A stretch of 64,000 nucleotides of DNA from Nitrospirota bacterium (GTDB lineage: Bacteria > Nitrospirota > JACRHL01): NCBI GenBank assembly GCA_016212085.1, contig JACRHL010000005.1, positions 124,001 to 188,000 of the forward strand. Reading direction: 5' to 3'. Position numbers and translations under genes: made by a program. This document shows positions 10,760 to 21,020 of this stretch, one piece after another. Under the pieces are notes generated by a model. The model was not told the DNA's origin. It saw nothing but the letters and a program-made list of their open reading frames with translations, and searched no databases. Positions within the stretch are counted from its first letter, which is position 1, and every line of letters begins with the position of its first letter.

Positions 10760-11278
10760 ATGGCGGTTCCGGCTGAGGCGGGCGGGGAGGGGCCGCCCGG
10801 CGCCGCGCCGGTGTCCGTCCGCCGTGTTACCGGGCACCTCCTGGCGGTCGCCGACCTGCTCGAGGCGTTTGGCGAGAACCCGCACCGGGTGCGCGCCTAC
10901 CGCAGTGGCGCGGCGGTGCTGGAACGCCACGGCCCGGATCTGGTCCGCCACCTGAACGACGGCACCCTGGCACGGCTGCCCGGAATCGGCCGGGAGCTGG
11001 CGGCCAAGGTGGCGCTGCTGGCCAAGGGGGTGGAACCGCCGGGCCTGGCGGAGCTCACCCGCCGCATTCCCCCCGCCGCGGCCATGCTGGCGCGGGTGCC
11101 GGGGGTGGACCGCAAGCTGGCCATCTACCTGGCGGCCAGGCTGCACGTCGGCACCGTCTCCCAATTGCGTCAACTGGCCGAAACCCATATGCTGCGCACC
11201 ATTCCCTGGCTGCCGCCGGAGCGGGAGCAGGCGATTCGCCAGGCCCTGTCCGGTTTGGTGGAAGGTGGCACACCCTAA
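10760..11278 (+). CDS. Helix-hairpin-helix protein resembling the N-terminal domain of PolX
   Basis: This 172-aa protein resembles only the 8-kDa N-terminal region of bacterial family X DNA polymerases. It shows an ADLLEAFGENPHRVRAYRSGA helix, a first HhH (LARLPGIGRELAAKVALLA) and a second HhH-like stretch (LARVPGVDRKLAIYLAARL). No polymerase palm or PHP domain follows. Likely it binds DNA; no catalytic role is visible. It is probably co-transcribed with nuoN (5-nt gap), although the functional link is unclear. The name is family-level only. Confidence 0.7.
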   Translation: MAVPAEAGGEGPPGAAPVSVRRVTGHLLAVADLLEAFGENPHRVRAYRSGAAVLERHGPDLVRHLNDGTLARLPGIGRELAAKVALLAKGVEPPGLAELTRRIPPAAAMLARVPGVDRKLAIYLAARLHVGTVSQLRQLAETHMLRTIPWLPPEREQAIRQALSGLVEGGTP

Positions 11279-11295
11279 GCCTGGACGAGACCGCC

Positions 11296-11466
11296 ATGCC
11301 CGTGCAGATCAACTACATGCTCAAGGTGAGGGACGGCAAGCTGGGTGCCGTCAGGAAGGCCCTGACCGACGCCGGGATCGAGGTGATCAGCCTGGTGGAG
11401 GTGTACAAGGAGGAGCTGGACAAGGGGGAGGGGGATATCGCCGGGGCGGGGGGCAAGGACGCCTGA
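11296..11466 (+). CDS. Small hypothetical protein (56 aa)
   Basis: A short frame with the same GC3-rich codon choice as its neighbours, starting 17 nt after the HhH gene. The product begins MPVQINYMLKVRDGKLGAVR and has a beta-alpha-beta look (hydrophobic strand, amphipathic helix ending ALTDAG, strand IEVISLVEV). It then has a Lys/Glu patch and a Gly-rich tail. No known family is recognised. The ribosome site is weak (GACGAG). It is likely the last gene of the nuo transcription unit, since a good promoter starts right after it. Confidence 0.6.
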   Translation: MPVQINYMLKVRDGKLGAVRKALTDAGIEVISLVEVYKEELDKGEGDIAGAGGKDA

Positions 11467-11483
11467 GGGCGCGCCGCCCCGGG

Positions 11484-11513
11484 TTGATTCGGACGCCGGC
11501 CGCTGGCTAGAAT
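11484..11513 (+). promoter_or_regulatory. Sigma-70-like promoter for 11576
   Basis: TTGATT (11484-11489), an 18-nt spacer, then TAGAAT (11508-11513). It lies between the 56-aa gene and the exported protein gene, about 60 nt upstream of its start. Confidence 0.5.
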
Positions 11514-11575
11514 GCCCGACGGAAACAGGCATTTTTCCGGTGTGTGGCCGGGCCTTTGCGTTTAAGGAGGGTGTC

Positions 11576-12175
11576 GTGGAAACTCGTATTGGTGGCGCGT
11601 TCGTCCTGGGTGCGCTGGTGGCTACCTGGGTGGTGGCGCAGCCGGCGCAGGCCATCTGGATGGACCTCACCACGGAGCAGGCGACGCGCGCCGAGAAGGT
11701 GGGCGGCTTCAACGCCAGCTCCGCCGACCCCACCCGTTTCATGGACCCGTGGGTGGTGAACCTGGGCGACGGCAAGGGGCAGGGCGCCGCGCTGCTGATG
11801 ACCGAGTTCCTGTCCGTCGCCTTCGCCGCCCAGGAGGCGGCCCGCAACTTCCAGGCGTTGCAGCCGTGGGAGCGCGACGACGCGGTGGCGCGCGGGCGCG
11901 GCAAGCTGGTGTTCTCGGTGACCACCTTCGACGACACCCCGGACTTCGCCGACGGCTTGCGGGGCTGGGTGGAGGTGGGGGGCAAGCGCATCCAGAACTC
12001 CCACTGGCAGAATGGGCCGGCGCAGACCTACCGGGACGGGCTGTACACCGCCGATTCCACCTTCTGGTTCCCCTCCGACGGCATCGACCCGGAGGGCACG
12101 ATCGACCTGGTCATCGAGCACGAGTCCGCCGGAAAGGTCTGGCGCTTCCCGTTCGACCTGTCCAAGATGCGCTGA
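11576..12175 (+). CDS. Exported protein of unknown function
   Basis: 199 aa from GTG 11576, chosen because AAGGAGG (11564-11570) sits 5 nt upstream; the frame is open a little further back. The N-terminus is a signal peptide ([26 protein letters not shown], cut after AQA). The mature part has no recognised domain, no Cys and no membrane span. It looks beta-rich, with [12 protein letters not shown] and a C-terminal [11 protein letters not shown]. The family is not recognised. It has its own promoter and stands between the nuo operon and groES. Confidence 0.75.
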   Translation: METRIGGAFVLGALVATWVVAQPAQAIWMDLTTEQATRAEKVGGFNASSADPTRFMDPWVVNLGDGKGQGAALLMTEFLSVAFAAQEAARNFQALQPWERDDAVARGRGKLVFSVTTFDDTPDFADGLRGWVEVGGKRIQNSHWQNGPAQTYRDGLYTADSTFWFPSDGIDPEGTIDLVIEHESAGKVWRFPFDLSKMR

Positions 12176-12398
12176 CCGGCATTTTCTCCGGGGTGGCGCG
12201 CCGTGCGGGCGGGGCGCGGGTTTCCCAAAAAAAATATCGGTCCGGGGGTTGCCAGCCCGCCCGCGCTGGTTAAAAACCTACCCATCCGGTCACGACGGGG
12301 CCGGTACCGCTTTCTTATCGAAACGAACAGTTCATCGCGGCGCCGTGCGCGGTACCGCGATAGTGCTTCATTGTCCCTTTTTTGGAGGATGCGTCGAA

Positions 12399-12659
12399 AT
12401 GAACCTGAAACCGCTTAAGGATCGCGTGCTGATCAGCTACGTCGAGGAGGCCGAGGTGTCGGCGGGGGGCATCTACATCCCCGACGCCGCCAAGGAGAAG
12501 CCCCAGCGCGGACGTGTGGAGGCCGTGGGCGGTGACGTTGCCGAGGTGAAGGTCGGCGACGAGATTCTGTTCGGCAAGTACACGGGCGACAAGTTCAAGG
12601 TGAACAACCGCGACATGCTCGTCATCAAGGAAGAGGACATCCTCGCCGTGGTGGCCTGA
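12399..12659 (+). CDS. groES: Co-chaperonin GroES
   Basis: Seven-fold lid of the GroEL chaperonin (86 aa). It has the mobile loop ([24 protein letters not shown]) and the C-terminal [13 protein letters not shown]. It is about 10 residues shorter than usual because the roof/hairpin segment between VEAVGGDV and KVGDEIL is reduced. TTGGAGG lies 8-14 nt upstream. No CIRCE inverted repeat is seen upstream. A possible promoter is TTGCCA-N16-TAAAAA around 12248-12275. groEL follows after 58 nt. Confidence 0.95.
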   Translation: MNLKPLKDRVLISYVEEAEVSAGGIYIPDAAKEKPQRGRVEAVGGDVAEVKVGDEILFGKYTGDKFKVNNRDMLVIKEEDILAVVA

Positions 12660-12717
12660 CGCCGTCGCGACCGCCTTTTTTCAAGTTCTGTAAACGGAAA
12701 ACGTAGGGATTCAAGAC

Positions 12718-14355
<1,638 letters not shown>

Positions 14356-14395
14356 CGCCCCCCGATGCCGCGCCGCCCCGGTGCGGTGTGATGCC

Positions 14396-14435
14396 AAGCC
14401 CCGCTCCCGGCCACGCCGGGGGCGGGGCTTTTTTG
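14396..14435 (+). terminator. Rho-independent terminator of groESL
   Basis: An AGCCCCGCTCCCGG arm and a matching GCCGGGGGCGGGGCT arm flank a short loop, followed by six T residues. It is placed just after groEL. Confidence 0.9.
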
Positions 14436-14513
14436 TGGCAAGGGCTTGCGGTATCGCGGTGCGGTCCGTTAGTGTGCTGCACTGGGATGCTGGGGCTTCA
14501 TCAGTTCATAGGG

Positions 14514-16769
14514 ATGCGTCCGCGCGTTGGGCGGGGTTGGTGCGTGGCGGCTTGGCTGCGCGCCGCGCTGGCGTGCGTGCTGCCGCTACTGGCCCCGCAC
14601 GCCGCCTGGGCCAGCTCCGTCGATATCACCGACCTGCGCACCTGGTCCGCCCCCGACAACACCCGCCTGGTGCTCGACCTGAACGGCGATCCCAGTTACC
14701 GGGTCACGCGCGAAAGCGATCCCGAGCGGCTGGTGGTGGAGATCCGGGGTGCCCGCCCCCGCACCGCCCAGACCTCCTGGGGTCCGGTGGACGGCCGGGT
14801 AAGCGGGGTGACCATGGAATCCACCCCGCGCGGCACCCGCGTGGTGGTGGCGCTGGCCGGCGAGGGGCAGTTCAAGCACTTCGCCCTGTCGCCCTACCGG
14901 GACAAACCCTACCGCATCGTGCTCGACGTGCTGGGCCCGCGCCGCGAGACCATTTCCGCCGCGCCGCCGGAGCCGACGCCGGAGCCGGTCGTGGCGCCGG
15001 CCGCGCCCCCGGGACGGCCGTTCGTGGTGGTGGTCGACGCGGGCCACGGGGGCGAGGACCCCGGCGCCATCGGCCGCTATTACCACACCCGCGAAAAGGA
15101 CGTGGTGCTCAAGATCGCGCGCTACGTGCGCGAGGAGCTGGCGGCCATGCCCGGCATGCGCCCGTACCTCACCCGCGACGGCGACTACTTCATCTCCCTG
15201 GGTGGCCGCGTGCGCAGGGCCGACCGCCTCCAGGCGGACCTGTTCGTGAGCATCCACGCGGACACCAGCGGCAACCGCCGCACCCGTGGCACCCACGTGT
15301 ACACCCTGGCGCCGCGCAGCTCGGCGGACCGCAGCGCCGTGCGCGTGGCGCGTATGGAGAACGCATCGGACCTGGTGGGCGGCGAACAGGCGGCCGCGCG
15401 GCTGCCGATGATCTTCGACCAGAACGGCTCGCCCAACAACGTGGTCGAGTCGCGGGTGCTGTCGCACCTGGCGTACCGCCGCTTCGCCGACCTGAACGCG
15501 AACGGTCGTGAAGGCCGGCGCTCGGAGGCGCGCTTCTGGGTGCTCAAGGGGCAGCGTCCGTCGATCCTCGTGGAAACCGGCTTCCTGAGCAACAAATTGG
15601 ACGAGCGGGAGTTGCGCTCCGAGGCGTTCCAGCGCGACATCGCGCGCCGCGTGGCGCTGGCCGTGCGGGATTACTACGAGAACCGGGTGAACCCGAGCCT
15701 GGTGGTCTACTCGGTGCAGCCGGGCGACACCCTCACCCGCATCGCGCGCCGCTTCGGAGTGAGCGTGGCCGATATCGTTCGCGCCAACGACGTGGATCGC
15801 GCCTCCCATATCACCGTGGGCAGCCGCCTGAACGTTCCGGTGCGCGGTGCCGGGCCGGCGCCGGCGGAGGTGGAGAGGGTGGCGGACGCGGCGGTGGTGG
15901 CGGAAGCCGGCGCGGATGTGGTGGACTCGGCTGCCGAGGTGGTGGCGGAAGCCGGCGCGGAGGGGGTGGGCGCGGACGCGGAGGTGGTGGCGGAGACGGG
16001 CGCGGACGAGGAGATGACGGCCGAGGCGGAGGCGCGCCCCGTGGCGCTGGCCGCGCCGGAGCCCGAGACCGAGCCGACCCCCCTGGTGGCGCTGACCGCC
16101 ATGAAGGCCCACGCCGCGGACACCCCGAAACCGACCCTGCACACCGTGCGCCGCGGCGACAACCCGACCCGCATCGCGCGCCGCCACGGGGTGCGGCTGG
16201 CGGATCTGATGGCCGCCAACAGGCTGGATGCCCGCGCCGATCTGATCGTCGGCCAGCGCCTGACCGTGCCGGCGCCCCGCAGCGGCGACCGGCTGCACGT
16301 GGTGGCGGCGGGAGAGACCCTGTCGGGCCTGGCGCAGCGTTACGACGTGTCGCTTTCGGAGCTGGCGCGGGTGAACGACCTGCTCACCCGCGCGCGGCTG
16401 GTCAAGGGGCAGCGGGTCATCGTTCCCGGCGCCGGGTTCGGCGCCAGGCCGGCGCCCCCCCGCGAGCACCTGGTGCGTTCCGGCGAGAGCCTGTCGGGCT
16501 TGGCGCAGCGTTATGGCGTGTCGCTATCGTCCCTGGCGGCCGCCAACAACCTGAGCACGCGGGCGCGGCTGCTCAAGGGGCAGCGCCTGCTGGTTCCCGC
16601 CGGCGAGGCCCGTTCCGCCGCCCCGCGCGTGCATGTGGTGGGCGGCGGCGATTCGCTGATCCGCATCGCCCGCCGTTACGACGTGCCGGTGGAGCGTCTG
16701 CGCGACGCCAACCGCATCGCCGATGCCGACCGCCTGTTGATGGGCCGGCGCCTCGTCATTCCCGACTGA
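14514..16769 (+). CDS. amiC: N-acetylmuramoyl-L-alanine amidase with AMIN and five LysM domains
   Basis: Exported murein amidase (751 aa from ATG 14514; ATG 14487 is an alternative) for cell separation. A signal peptide ends near AAWA. An AMIN domain follows at about residues 35-140 and an Amidase_3 domain at about 168-395, with zinc ligands in VDAGHGGEDPG, HTREKD and SIHAD and the catalytic Glu in LVETGFLSN. Then come five LysM modules, the first separated from the other four by an Ala/Glu-rich linker. AmiC homologues usually carry none to two LysM. The signal peptide lacks an obvious twin-arginine motif. Confidence 0.92.
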   Translation: MRPRVGRGWCVAAWLRAALACVLPLLAPHAAWASSVDITDLRTWSAPDNTRLVLDLNGDPSYRVTRESDPERLVVEIRGARPRTAQTSWGPVDGRVSGVTMESTPRGTRVVVALAGEGQFKHFALSPYRDKPYRIVLDVLGPRRETISAAPPEPTPEPVVAPAAPPGRPFVVVVDAGHGGEDPGAIGRYYHTREKDVVLKIARYVREELAAMPGMRPYLTRDGDYFISLGGRVRRADRLQADLFVSIHADTSGNRRTRGTHVYTLAPRSSADRSAVRVARMENASDLVGGEQAAARLPMIFDQNGSPNNVVESRVLSHLAYRRFADLNANGREGRRSEARFWVLKGQRPSILVETGFLSNKLDERELRSEAFQRDIARRVALAVRDYYENRVNPSLVVYSVQPGDTLTRIARRFGVSVADIVRANDVDRASHITVGSRLNVPVRGAGPAPAEVERVADAAVVAEAGADVVDSAAEVVAEAGAEGVGADAEVVAETGADEEMTAEAEARPVALAAPEPETEPTPLVALTAMKAHAADTPKPTLHTVRRGDNPTRIARRHGVRLADLMAANRLDARADLIVGQRLTVPAPRSGDRLHVVAAGETLSGLAQRYDVSLSELARVNDLLTRARLVKGQRVIVPGAGFGARPAPPREHLVRSGESLSGLAQRYGVSLSSLAAANNLSTRARLLKGQRLLVPAGEARSAAPRVHVVGGGDSLIRIARRYDVPVERLRDANRIADADRLLMGRRLVIPD

Positions 16770-16778
16770 TTTATTGCG

Positions 16779-17726
16779 TCAACCGCGCGGGTGGTGGCGG
16801 CGGTGCACCTCCTTCAGCCGCTCCCGCGACACGTGGGTATAGATCTGCGTGGTGCTGATGTCGCTGTGGCCGAGCAGCGCCTGCACCACCCGCAGGTCGG
16901 CCCCGTGGTCCAGCAGGTGGGTGGCGAAGGAGTGGCGCAGGGTGTGCGGCGAGATGGCGCGCAGGCCGCAGCGGGCGGCGCGCCGCCGGATCATGTGCCA
17001 GCAGTTCTGGCGGGTCATGGCGCCGCCGCGCAGGGTGATGAACAGGTGCCCGGAGTCGCGGCCGCGCACCAGCTTCGGCCGTGCGCCGCGCAGGTAGTCG
17101 AGCAGCCGCGCCGCGGCCACCTCGCCCACCGGCACCAGGCGCTCCTTGTCGCCCTTGCCGGTCACCCGCACCAGCCCCTGGTACAGGTCCAGCCCGTCCA
17201 GCCGCAGCCCCACGGTTTCCGACACGCGCAGGCCCGAGGCGTACATCAGTTCGACGATGGCCGCGTTGCGCAGCCCCAGTTCCCCCGGCTCCAGGGCCGG
17301 CTCCAGCAGCCGCGTCATCTCCTCCTCCGAGAGGGCGTCGGGAAGGTGCCGCCACGCCTTGGGGGTGGGCAGGTGCCGGGCGGGGTCAAGGTGGATGGCC
17401 GCCACCTCGAGCAGAAAGCGCACGAAACCGCGAAGGGTGGAGGTGGCGCGGGCGATGCTGCTGGGCACCAGGCCGCGGGCGGTCAGCTCCGCCACGTGGC
17501 CCTGCAACCGCTCGGCGGTGATGGCGCGCGCGTCCCGGATCCGTTCGCGCCGGGCCCACTCCTGGAGGCGCTTCAGGTCCGCCCGGTAGGCCGCCACGGT
17601 GTGGGTGGAGAGGCGCCGTTCCAGCCGCAGGTGCTCCAGAAAGCGCGTCACGTCGCGGTCGAGCGGGGAGGGGGCGTCCGCGTCCGGCGGGGGCAGGGTG
17701 GGGTTGTGGGCTGATCCGTTCGCCAT
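16779..17726 (-). CDS. xerD: Tyrosine recombinase XerD
   Basis: Site-specific recombinase (315 aa) that resolves chromosome dimers with XerC at dif. An N-terminal SAM-like core-binding domain (about 22-110) precedes the catalytic domain. Active-site features are Arg in YASGLRVSE, Lys in TGKGDKER, HTLRHSFATH, GHSDISTTQIYTH with the final His, and the Tyr nucleophile. It runs convergent to the amidase (9 nt apart) and divergent from the LpoA-like gene across 38 nt. Confidence 0.92.
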   Translation of the reverse strand: MANGSAHNPTLPPPDADAPSPLDRDVTRFLEHLRLERRLSTHTVAAYRADLKRLQEWARRERIRDARAITAERLQGHVAELTARGLVPSSIARATSTLRGFVRFLLEVAAIHLDPARHLPTPKAWRHLPDALSEEEMTRLLEPALEPGELGLRNAAIVELMYASGLRVSETVGLRLDGLDLYQGLVRVTGKGDKERLVPVGEVAAARLLDYLRGARPKLVRGRDSGHLFITLRGGAMTRQNCWHMIRRRAARCGLRAISPHTLRHSFATHLLDHGADLRVVQALLGHSDISTTQIYTHVSRERLKEVHRRHHPRG

Positions 17727-17764
17727 CGAATGGTATATTACCGCTTCACCGTCTCCCGTGGGTC

Positions 17765-19954
17765 ATGGAACCGTTGCTCAACACGTCACCCCCCTATCGC
17801 CGCATGCTCCGCCGTCTTGGCCGGGTTCTCGTCCTGTGTACAGCGCTGTTGCTGGGCGCCCTGGCGGGAGGCGCCGGCGCGCAACCGGAGCAACCGGAGC
17901 AGCCGTCCGAGGGGCTGCTGTTCGACGACCCCCTCACCGACATCACGGCGCTGGATGCCGCCGACCGGCTGTTCCTGGCCGGCGACATGAAGGGCGCCGC
18001 CAGTGCTTACAAGCGCGCCCTGGCCACCTTCCCCGACACCAGCTATCTGGATCAGGCGTTGTACCGCCTGGGGGTGGCGCTGTCCTCCCTGGGGCAGCAG
18101 ACGGAGGCCCGTGACGCATGGGAGCGCCTGCTGGCGCAGGTCCCGGAGTCGCCGTTCGTGGAGGAGGTGGGCGGGGAACTGCTGGCCATCTACCGGCGCG
18201 ACCGGGAGTGGGACCGGGTGCTCGACATCCTGCTTGGCCGCCTGGGCCGCGCCCAGCCGGAACAGAAGGCGGGTCTGCTGATCGAAATCGCCGATGCGCG
18301 CCTGGCGCTGGGCGAGCCGGGCCGGGCCATCCAGGATCGCTTGCGGCGCCAGGGCTACCTGCCGCCGGAGGCCCGCGCGGAGGGCCTGGCCGAGCTGCAC
18401 CGGCTGGTGGACGAGCGGATGACCGTGGACGACCTGGAGTCGATCGCCGGCGATTTTCCCGATGCGGTGCCCGGCGCCTGGATCCAGGAGCGCCTGGTGC
18501 GGCACTACCTGGACGCCGGTGTGGTGTACAAGACCGATCACTGGGCGGCGCGTTACGAGGCCGCCTATCCGCGCGAGCCGTTCGCCCGCGAGATCGGGCG
18601 GCTGGTGAAGGAGCAGCGCAAGCGGCTGCGCGCCCACCGGACGCGGGTGGCCGTGCTGCTGCCGCTCAGCGGGCCGCTGGCGGGCTATGGTGAGCCGGTG
18701 CTGAACGGCATCCGGCTGGCCCTGCAACAGGCGCGTGAACGGCTGCCGGACGGGGAGCTGGCCCTGTGGGTGCGCGATCAGGGCGACGGCCGGCCGCTGC
18801 TGACCGGCCACGTCAAGCCGCTGTTCAAGGAGGCGGAGCCGGACCTGCTCATCGGCCCCCTGCTCTCCACCGAGGTGGAGCAGACTGCGCGCCAGGCCCG
18901 CGCCGAGGGGGTACCGCTCATCGCACCCCTGGTGCCGACGCCGGCCGGGGCCGGCGGCGGCGTGGTGGGGCTGGGCGTGGCGCCGGAGGCGGAGGGGGTG
19001 GCCGCCGCGCGTCATGCGTTCCGCTCCGCCGGGTTATCGCGCTTCGTCATCCTTGCCCCGGTGGGCGCCTATGGCGACCGGGTGGGCCGCGCCTTCGCCG
19101 ACGAGCTGGCGCGCCTGGGCGGCAGCGTGCAGGAGACCATCCGCTACGCCGAGGGGGTGTCGGAGGTGCGCCTCAACATCGAGGCGATGGTGAAGCGCGA
19201 CCTGAAGGGGCGTGGCATCCCGGCGGTCACCGAGGGCGACGTGGCGCGCCTGGGAGCCGGCGAGCTGGCACTGGCCGGGCTGCGCAAGGGCGACCCCACC
19301 GCCAAGGTCGGCGCGGTGCCCCCGCCGCCGTTGCAGGGGCCGCCGCTGGGGCCGCATCCGTATTTTCCAGGGTTCGACGCCGTGTTCCTGCCGGGGCCGT
19401 GGCAGCAGGTGGTGCTGGTGGCCCCGCAATTGCCGTTTCTCGACATCAACGTGCCCATCGTCGGCAGCCCCGGCTGGAACGACCTGCGGTTGATCAAGAA
19501 GGGGGGCCAGGCGGTGCTCGGCGCGCGCTTCGTTACCCCGCTGTTCCGGGGCGCCGACCCGGGGCGTGCCTTCGCGAACGCCTATCAGGACGCCTACGAC
19601 CGGATGCCGGACCTGTTCGCCGCGCTGGGGTATGACGCCATGAACCTGGCCATCCGCGCCCTGCTGGACGATGGTGCGCGGACCGGCGGCCCGTGGCCAC
19701 GCCTGGTCGGGCCGTTCGCCGGCGTGACCGGTGCCCTGACGGTGGCGGACGATGGCTCGGTGGAGCGCGACTTCGCGGTGCTGGAGATCCGCCGCCGCGG
19801 CTTTTCGCAACTGGAGCGCGTGGCCACCGCCCCGGAGCCGGCGCGGCCGGTGCGGCCGGCGGCCACGGTGCGCGCCCCCACCGAGGCCGGCGAGGAGGTG
19901 GATCCGGCGCCGCTCTCCGACGACAGTTGGGTCTGGCCGGCGGACACGCAGTGA
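17765..19954 (+). CDS. LpoA/LppC-like periplasmic protein: TPR region plus periplasmic-binding fold
   Basis: 729 aa. A signal peptide runs to AGGAGA (a second start at ATG 17804 would make it shorter and more typical). There is a helical TPR-like region at about 50-270 (AADRLFLAGDMKGAASAYKRAL), then a type-1 periplasmic-binding/LppC-like domain opening RVAVLLPLSGPLAGYGEPVLNGI. In the family (LpoA) this activates penicillin-binding protein PBP1A from the outer membrane. No lipobox Cys is present here, so anchoring differs from LpoA. The neighbours are cell-wall and division genes. An ABC-transporter solute-binding role is the alternative. Confidence 0.7.
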   Translation: MEPLLNTSPPYRRMLRRLGRVLVLCTALLLGALAGGAGAQPEQPEQPSEGLLFDDPLTDITALDAADRLFLAGDMKGAASAYKRALATFPDTSYLDQALYRLGVALSSLGQQTEARDAWERLLAQVPESPFVEEVGGELLAIYRRDREWDRVLDILLGRLGRAQPEQKAGLLIEIADARLALGEPGRAIQDRLRRQGYLPPEARAEGLAELHRLVDERMTVDDLESIAGDFPDAVPGAWIQERLVRHYLDAGVVYKTDHWAARYEAAYPREPFAREIGRLVKEQRKRLRAHRTRVAVLLPLSGPLAGYGEPVLNGIRLALQQARERLPDGELALWVRDQGDGRPLLTGHVKPLFKEAEPDLLIGPLLSTEVEQTARQARAEGVPLIAPLVPTPAGAGGGVVGLGVAPEAEGVAAARHAFRSAGLSRFVILAPVGAYGDRVGRAFADELARLGGSVQETIRYAEGVSEVRLNIEAMVKRDLKGRGIPAVTEGDVARLGAGELALAGLRKGDPTAKVGAVPPPPLQGPPLGPHPYFPGFDAVFLPGPWQQVVLVAPQLPFLDINVPIVGSPGWNDLRLIKKGGQAVLGARFVTPLFRGADPGRAFANAYQDAYDRMPDLFAALGYDAMNLAIRALLDDGARTGGPWPRLVGPFAGVTGALTVADDGSVERDFAVLEIRRRGFSQLERVATAPEPARPVRPAATVRAPTEAGEEVDPAPLSDDSWVWPADTQ

Positions 19955-19956
19955 CG

Positions 19957-20664
19957 ATGGAATTCGCCCAGGTCGTCCAGAAGATCGCCCTGGTGGCCAT
20001 GCCGCTGCTGTTCGCCATCACGCTGCACGAGGCGGCCCACGGCTGGATGGCGGACCGCAAGGGCGACCCCACGGCGCGCCTGCTGGGGCGGGTCACCTTC
20101 AACCCGTTGCCGCACATCGACCCGTTCGGCACGGTGATCCTGCCGCTGATGATGATGGCGCTGGGCACGCCGTTCCTGTTCGGCTGGGCCAAGCCGGTGC
20201 CGGTGAACTTCTCGGCCCTGCGCCGCCCCCGGCTCGACATGGCCTGGGTGGCCGCTGCCGGGCCCGGCGCCAACCTGTTCCTGGCGCTTGTATCCGGCGG
20301 CCTGTTCCACCTGGGGCTGGGCCTGCACCCGGAGTTTGCCCAGGAGGTGTACCGGGGCATGTTCGAGCTGCCGGAGATGGCGGGGGCGGGGGCGGGGTTC
20401 TGGATTCCGCTCCTGTTCATGCTCAAGATCAGCGTGATCTTCAACCTGCTGCTCATGCTGTTCAACCTGATCCCGCTGCCGCCCCTGGACGGCGGGCGCA
20501 TCGCCGTGGGCCTGCTGCCCCGCGCGCTGGCCATGCCGCTGGCGCGCGTCGAGCCGTTCGGCATGTTCATCCTGCTGGCCCTGGTGCTGTGGGACCCCAT
20601 CGGCCTCATGCGCGGGGTGCTGTGGCCGGCGCTCACCGGTCTTGCCTACCTGATCCTGGGCTGA
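19957..20664 (+). CDS. Site-2 protease family (M50) membrane metalloprotease
   Basis: 235-aa integral membrane protein. The HExxH zinc motif (HEAAH) is in the first helix and the second motif NLIPLPPLDGGR is near residue 165. This is the short rhomboid-adjacent M50 type without a PDZ domain, common in bacteria; substrates are unknown. The ATG at 19957 is 2 nt after the preceding stop, and a GTG at 19951 overlapping that stop is possible. Co-transcription with the LpoA-like gene is likely. Confidence 0.85.
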   Translation: MEFAQVVQKIALVAMPLLFAITLHEAAHGWMADRKGDPTARLLGRVTFNPLPHIDPFGTVILPLMMMALGTPFLFGWAKPVPVNFSALRRPRLDMAWVAAAGPGANLFLALVSGGLFHLGLGLHPEFAQEVYRGMFELPEMAGAGAGFWIPLLFMLKISVIFNLLLMLFNLIPLPPLDGGRIAVGLLPRALAMPLARVEPFGMFILLALVLWDPIGLMRGVLWPALTGLAYLILG

Positions 20665-21020
20665 TCCCGGCCCCCCCCTGCGGGCAAGCTACTCCCGTCC
20701 CGTCCGAAAAGGGTTTCCGGTGGCATGGCCTGCCGGGCGCCCCGGTGCGCCGGTTTCCGAAAAATCAGTAACACGAAAGTTTAAAAAATAGCAAAAAAAC
20801 CCGTTGACGCCATTTTTTCGTCGTGTTACGTTTTTATCGTTACGTGTCACGATGTGTTGCACGCATCGGACATGCAGTGCTTTTCATGCCGGCTTGGGGC
20901 AATATTCCATGTCCTCCTCGTCGGCCCGGCCAGGCGCGAACGGCCCAAGCGCGCCCGGTCGCCTTCCTGGACCATCTGGCTGGATGTCAATGGCCTGTTT
21001 TCGTGGGGTTAGGGAGAACG
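20665..21020 (+). other. Intergenic region upstream of the porin
   Basis: 356 bp without a credible gene. The part from 20755 to 20860 is strikingly AT-rich for this genome and holds a promoter-like TTGACG (20804-20809), the NikR-type site listed separately, and an extra GTAACAC half-site at 20768-20774. The rest shows nothing recognisable. Confidence 0.6.
20823..20850 (+). promoter_or_regulatory. Candidate NikR operator
   Basis: GTGTTAC (20823-20829), 14 nt, GTGTCAC (20844-20850). This matches 12 of 14 positions of the GTGTTAC-N13/14-GTAACAC consensus known for some proteobacterial NikR proteins. It overlaps the -10 region expected from TTGACG at 20804 (N17, TACGTT), a geometry that suits repression. 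The genes downstream form a nickel-uptake locus. Confidence 0.6.

Noticed and set aside
12176-12398. CIRCE/HrcA operator before groES
   Set aside because: No TTAGCACTC-N9-GAGTGCTAA-like inverted repeat is present.
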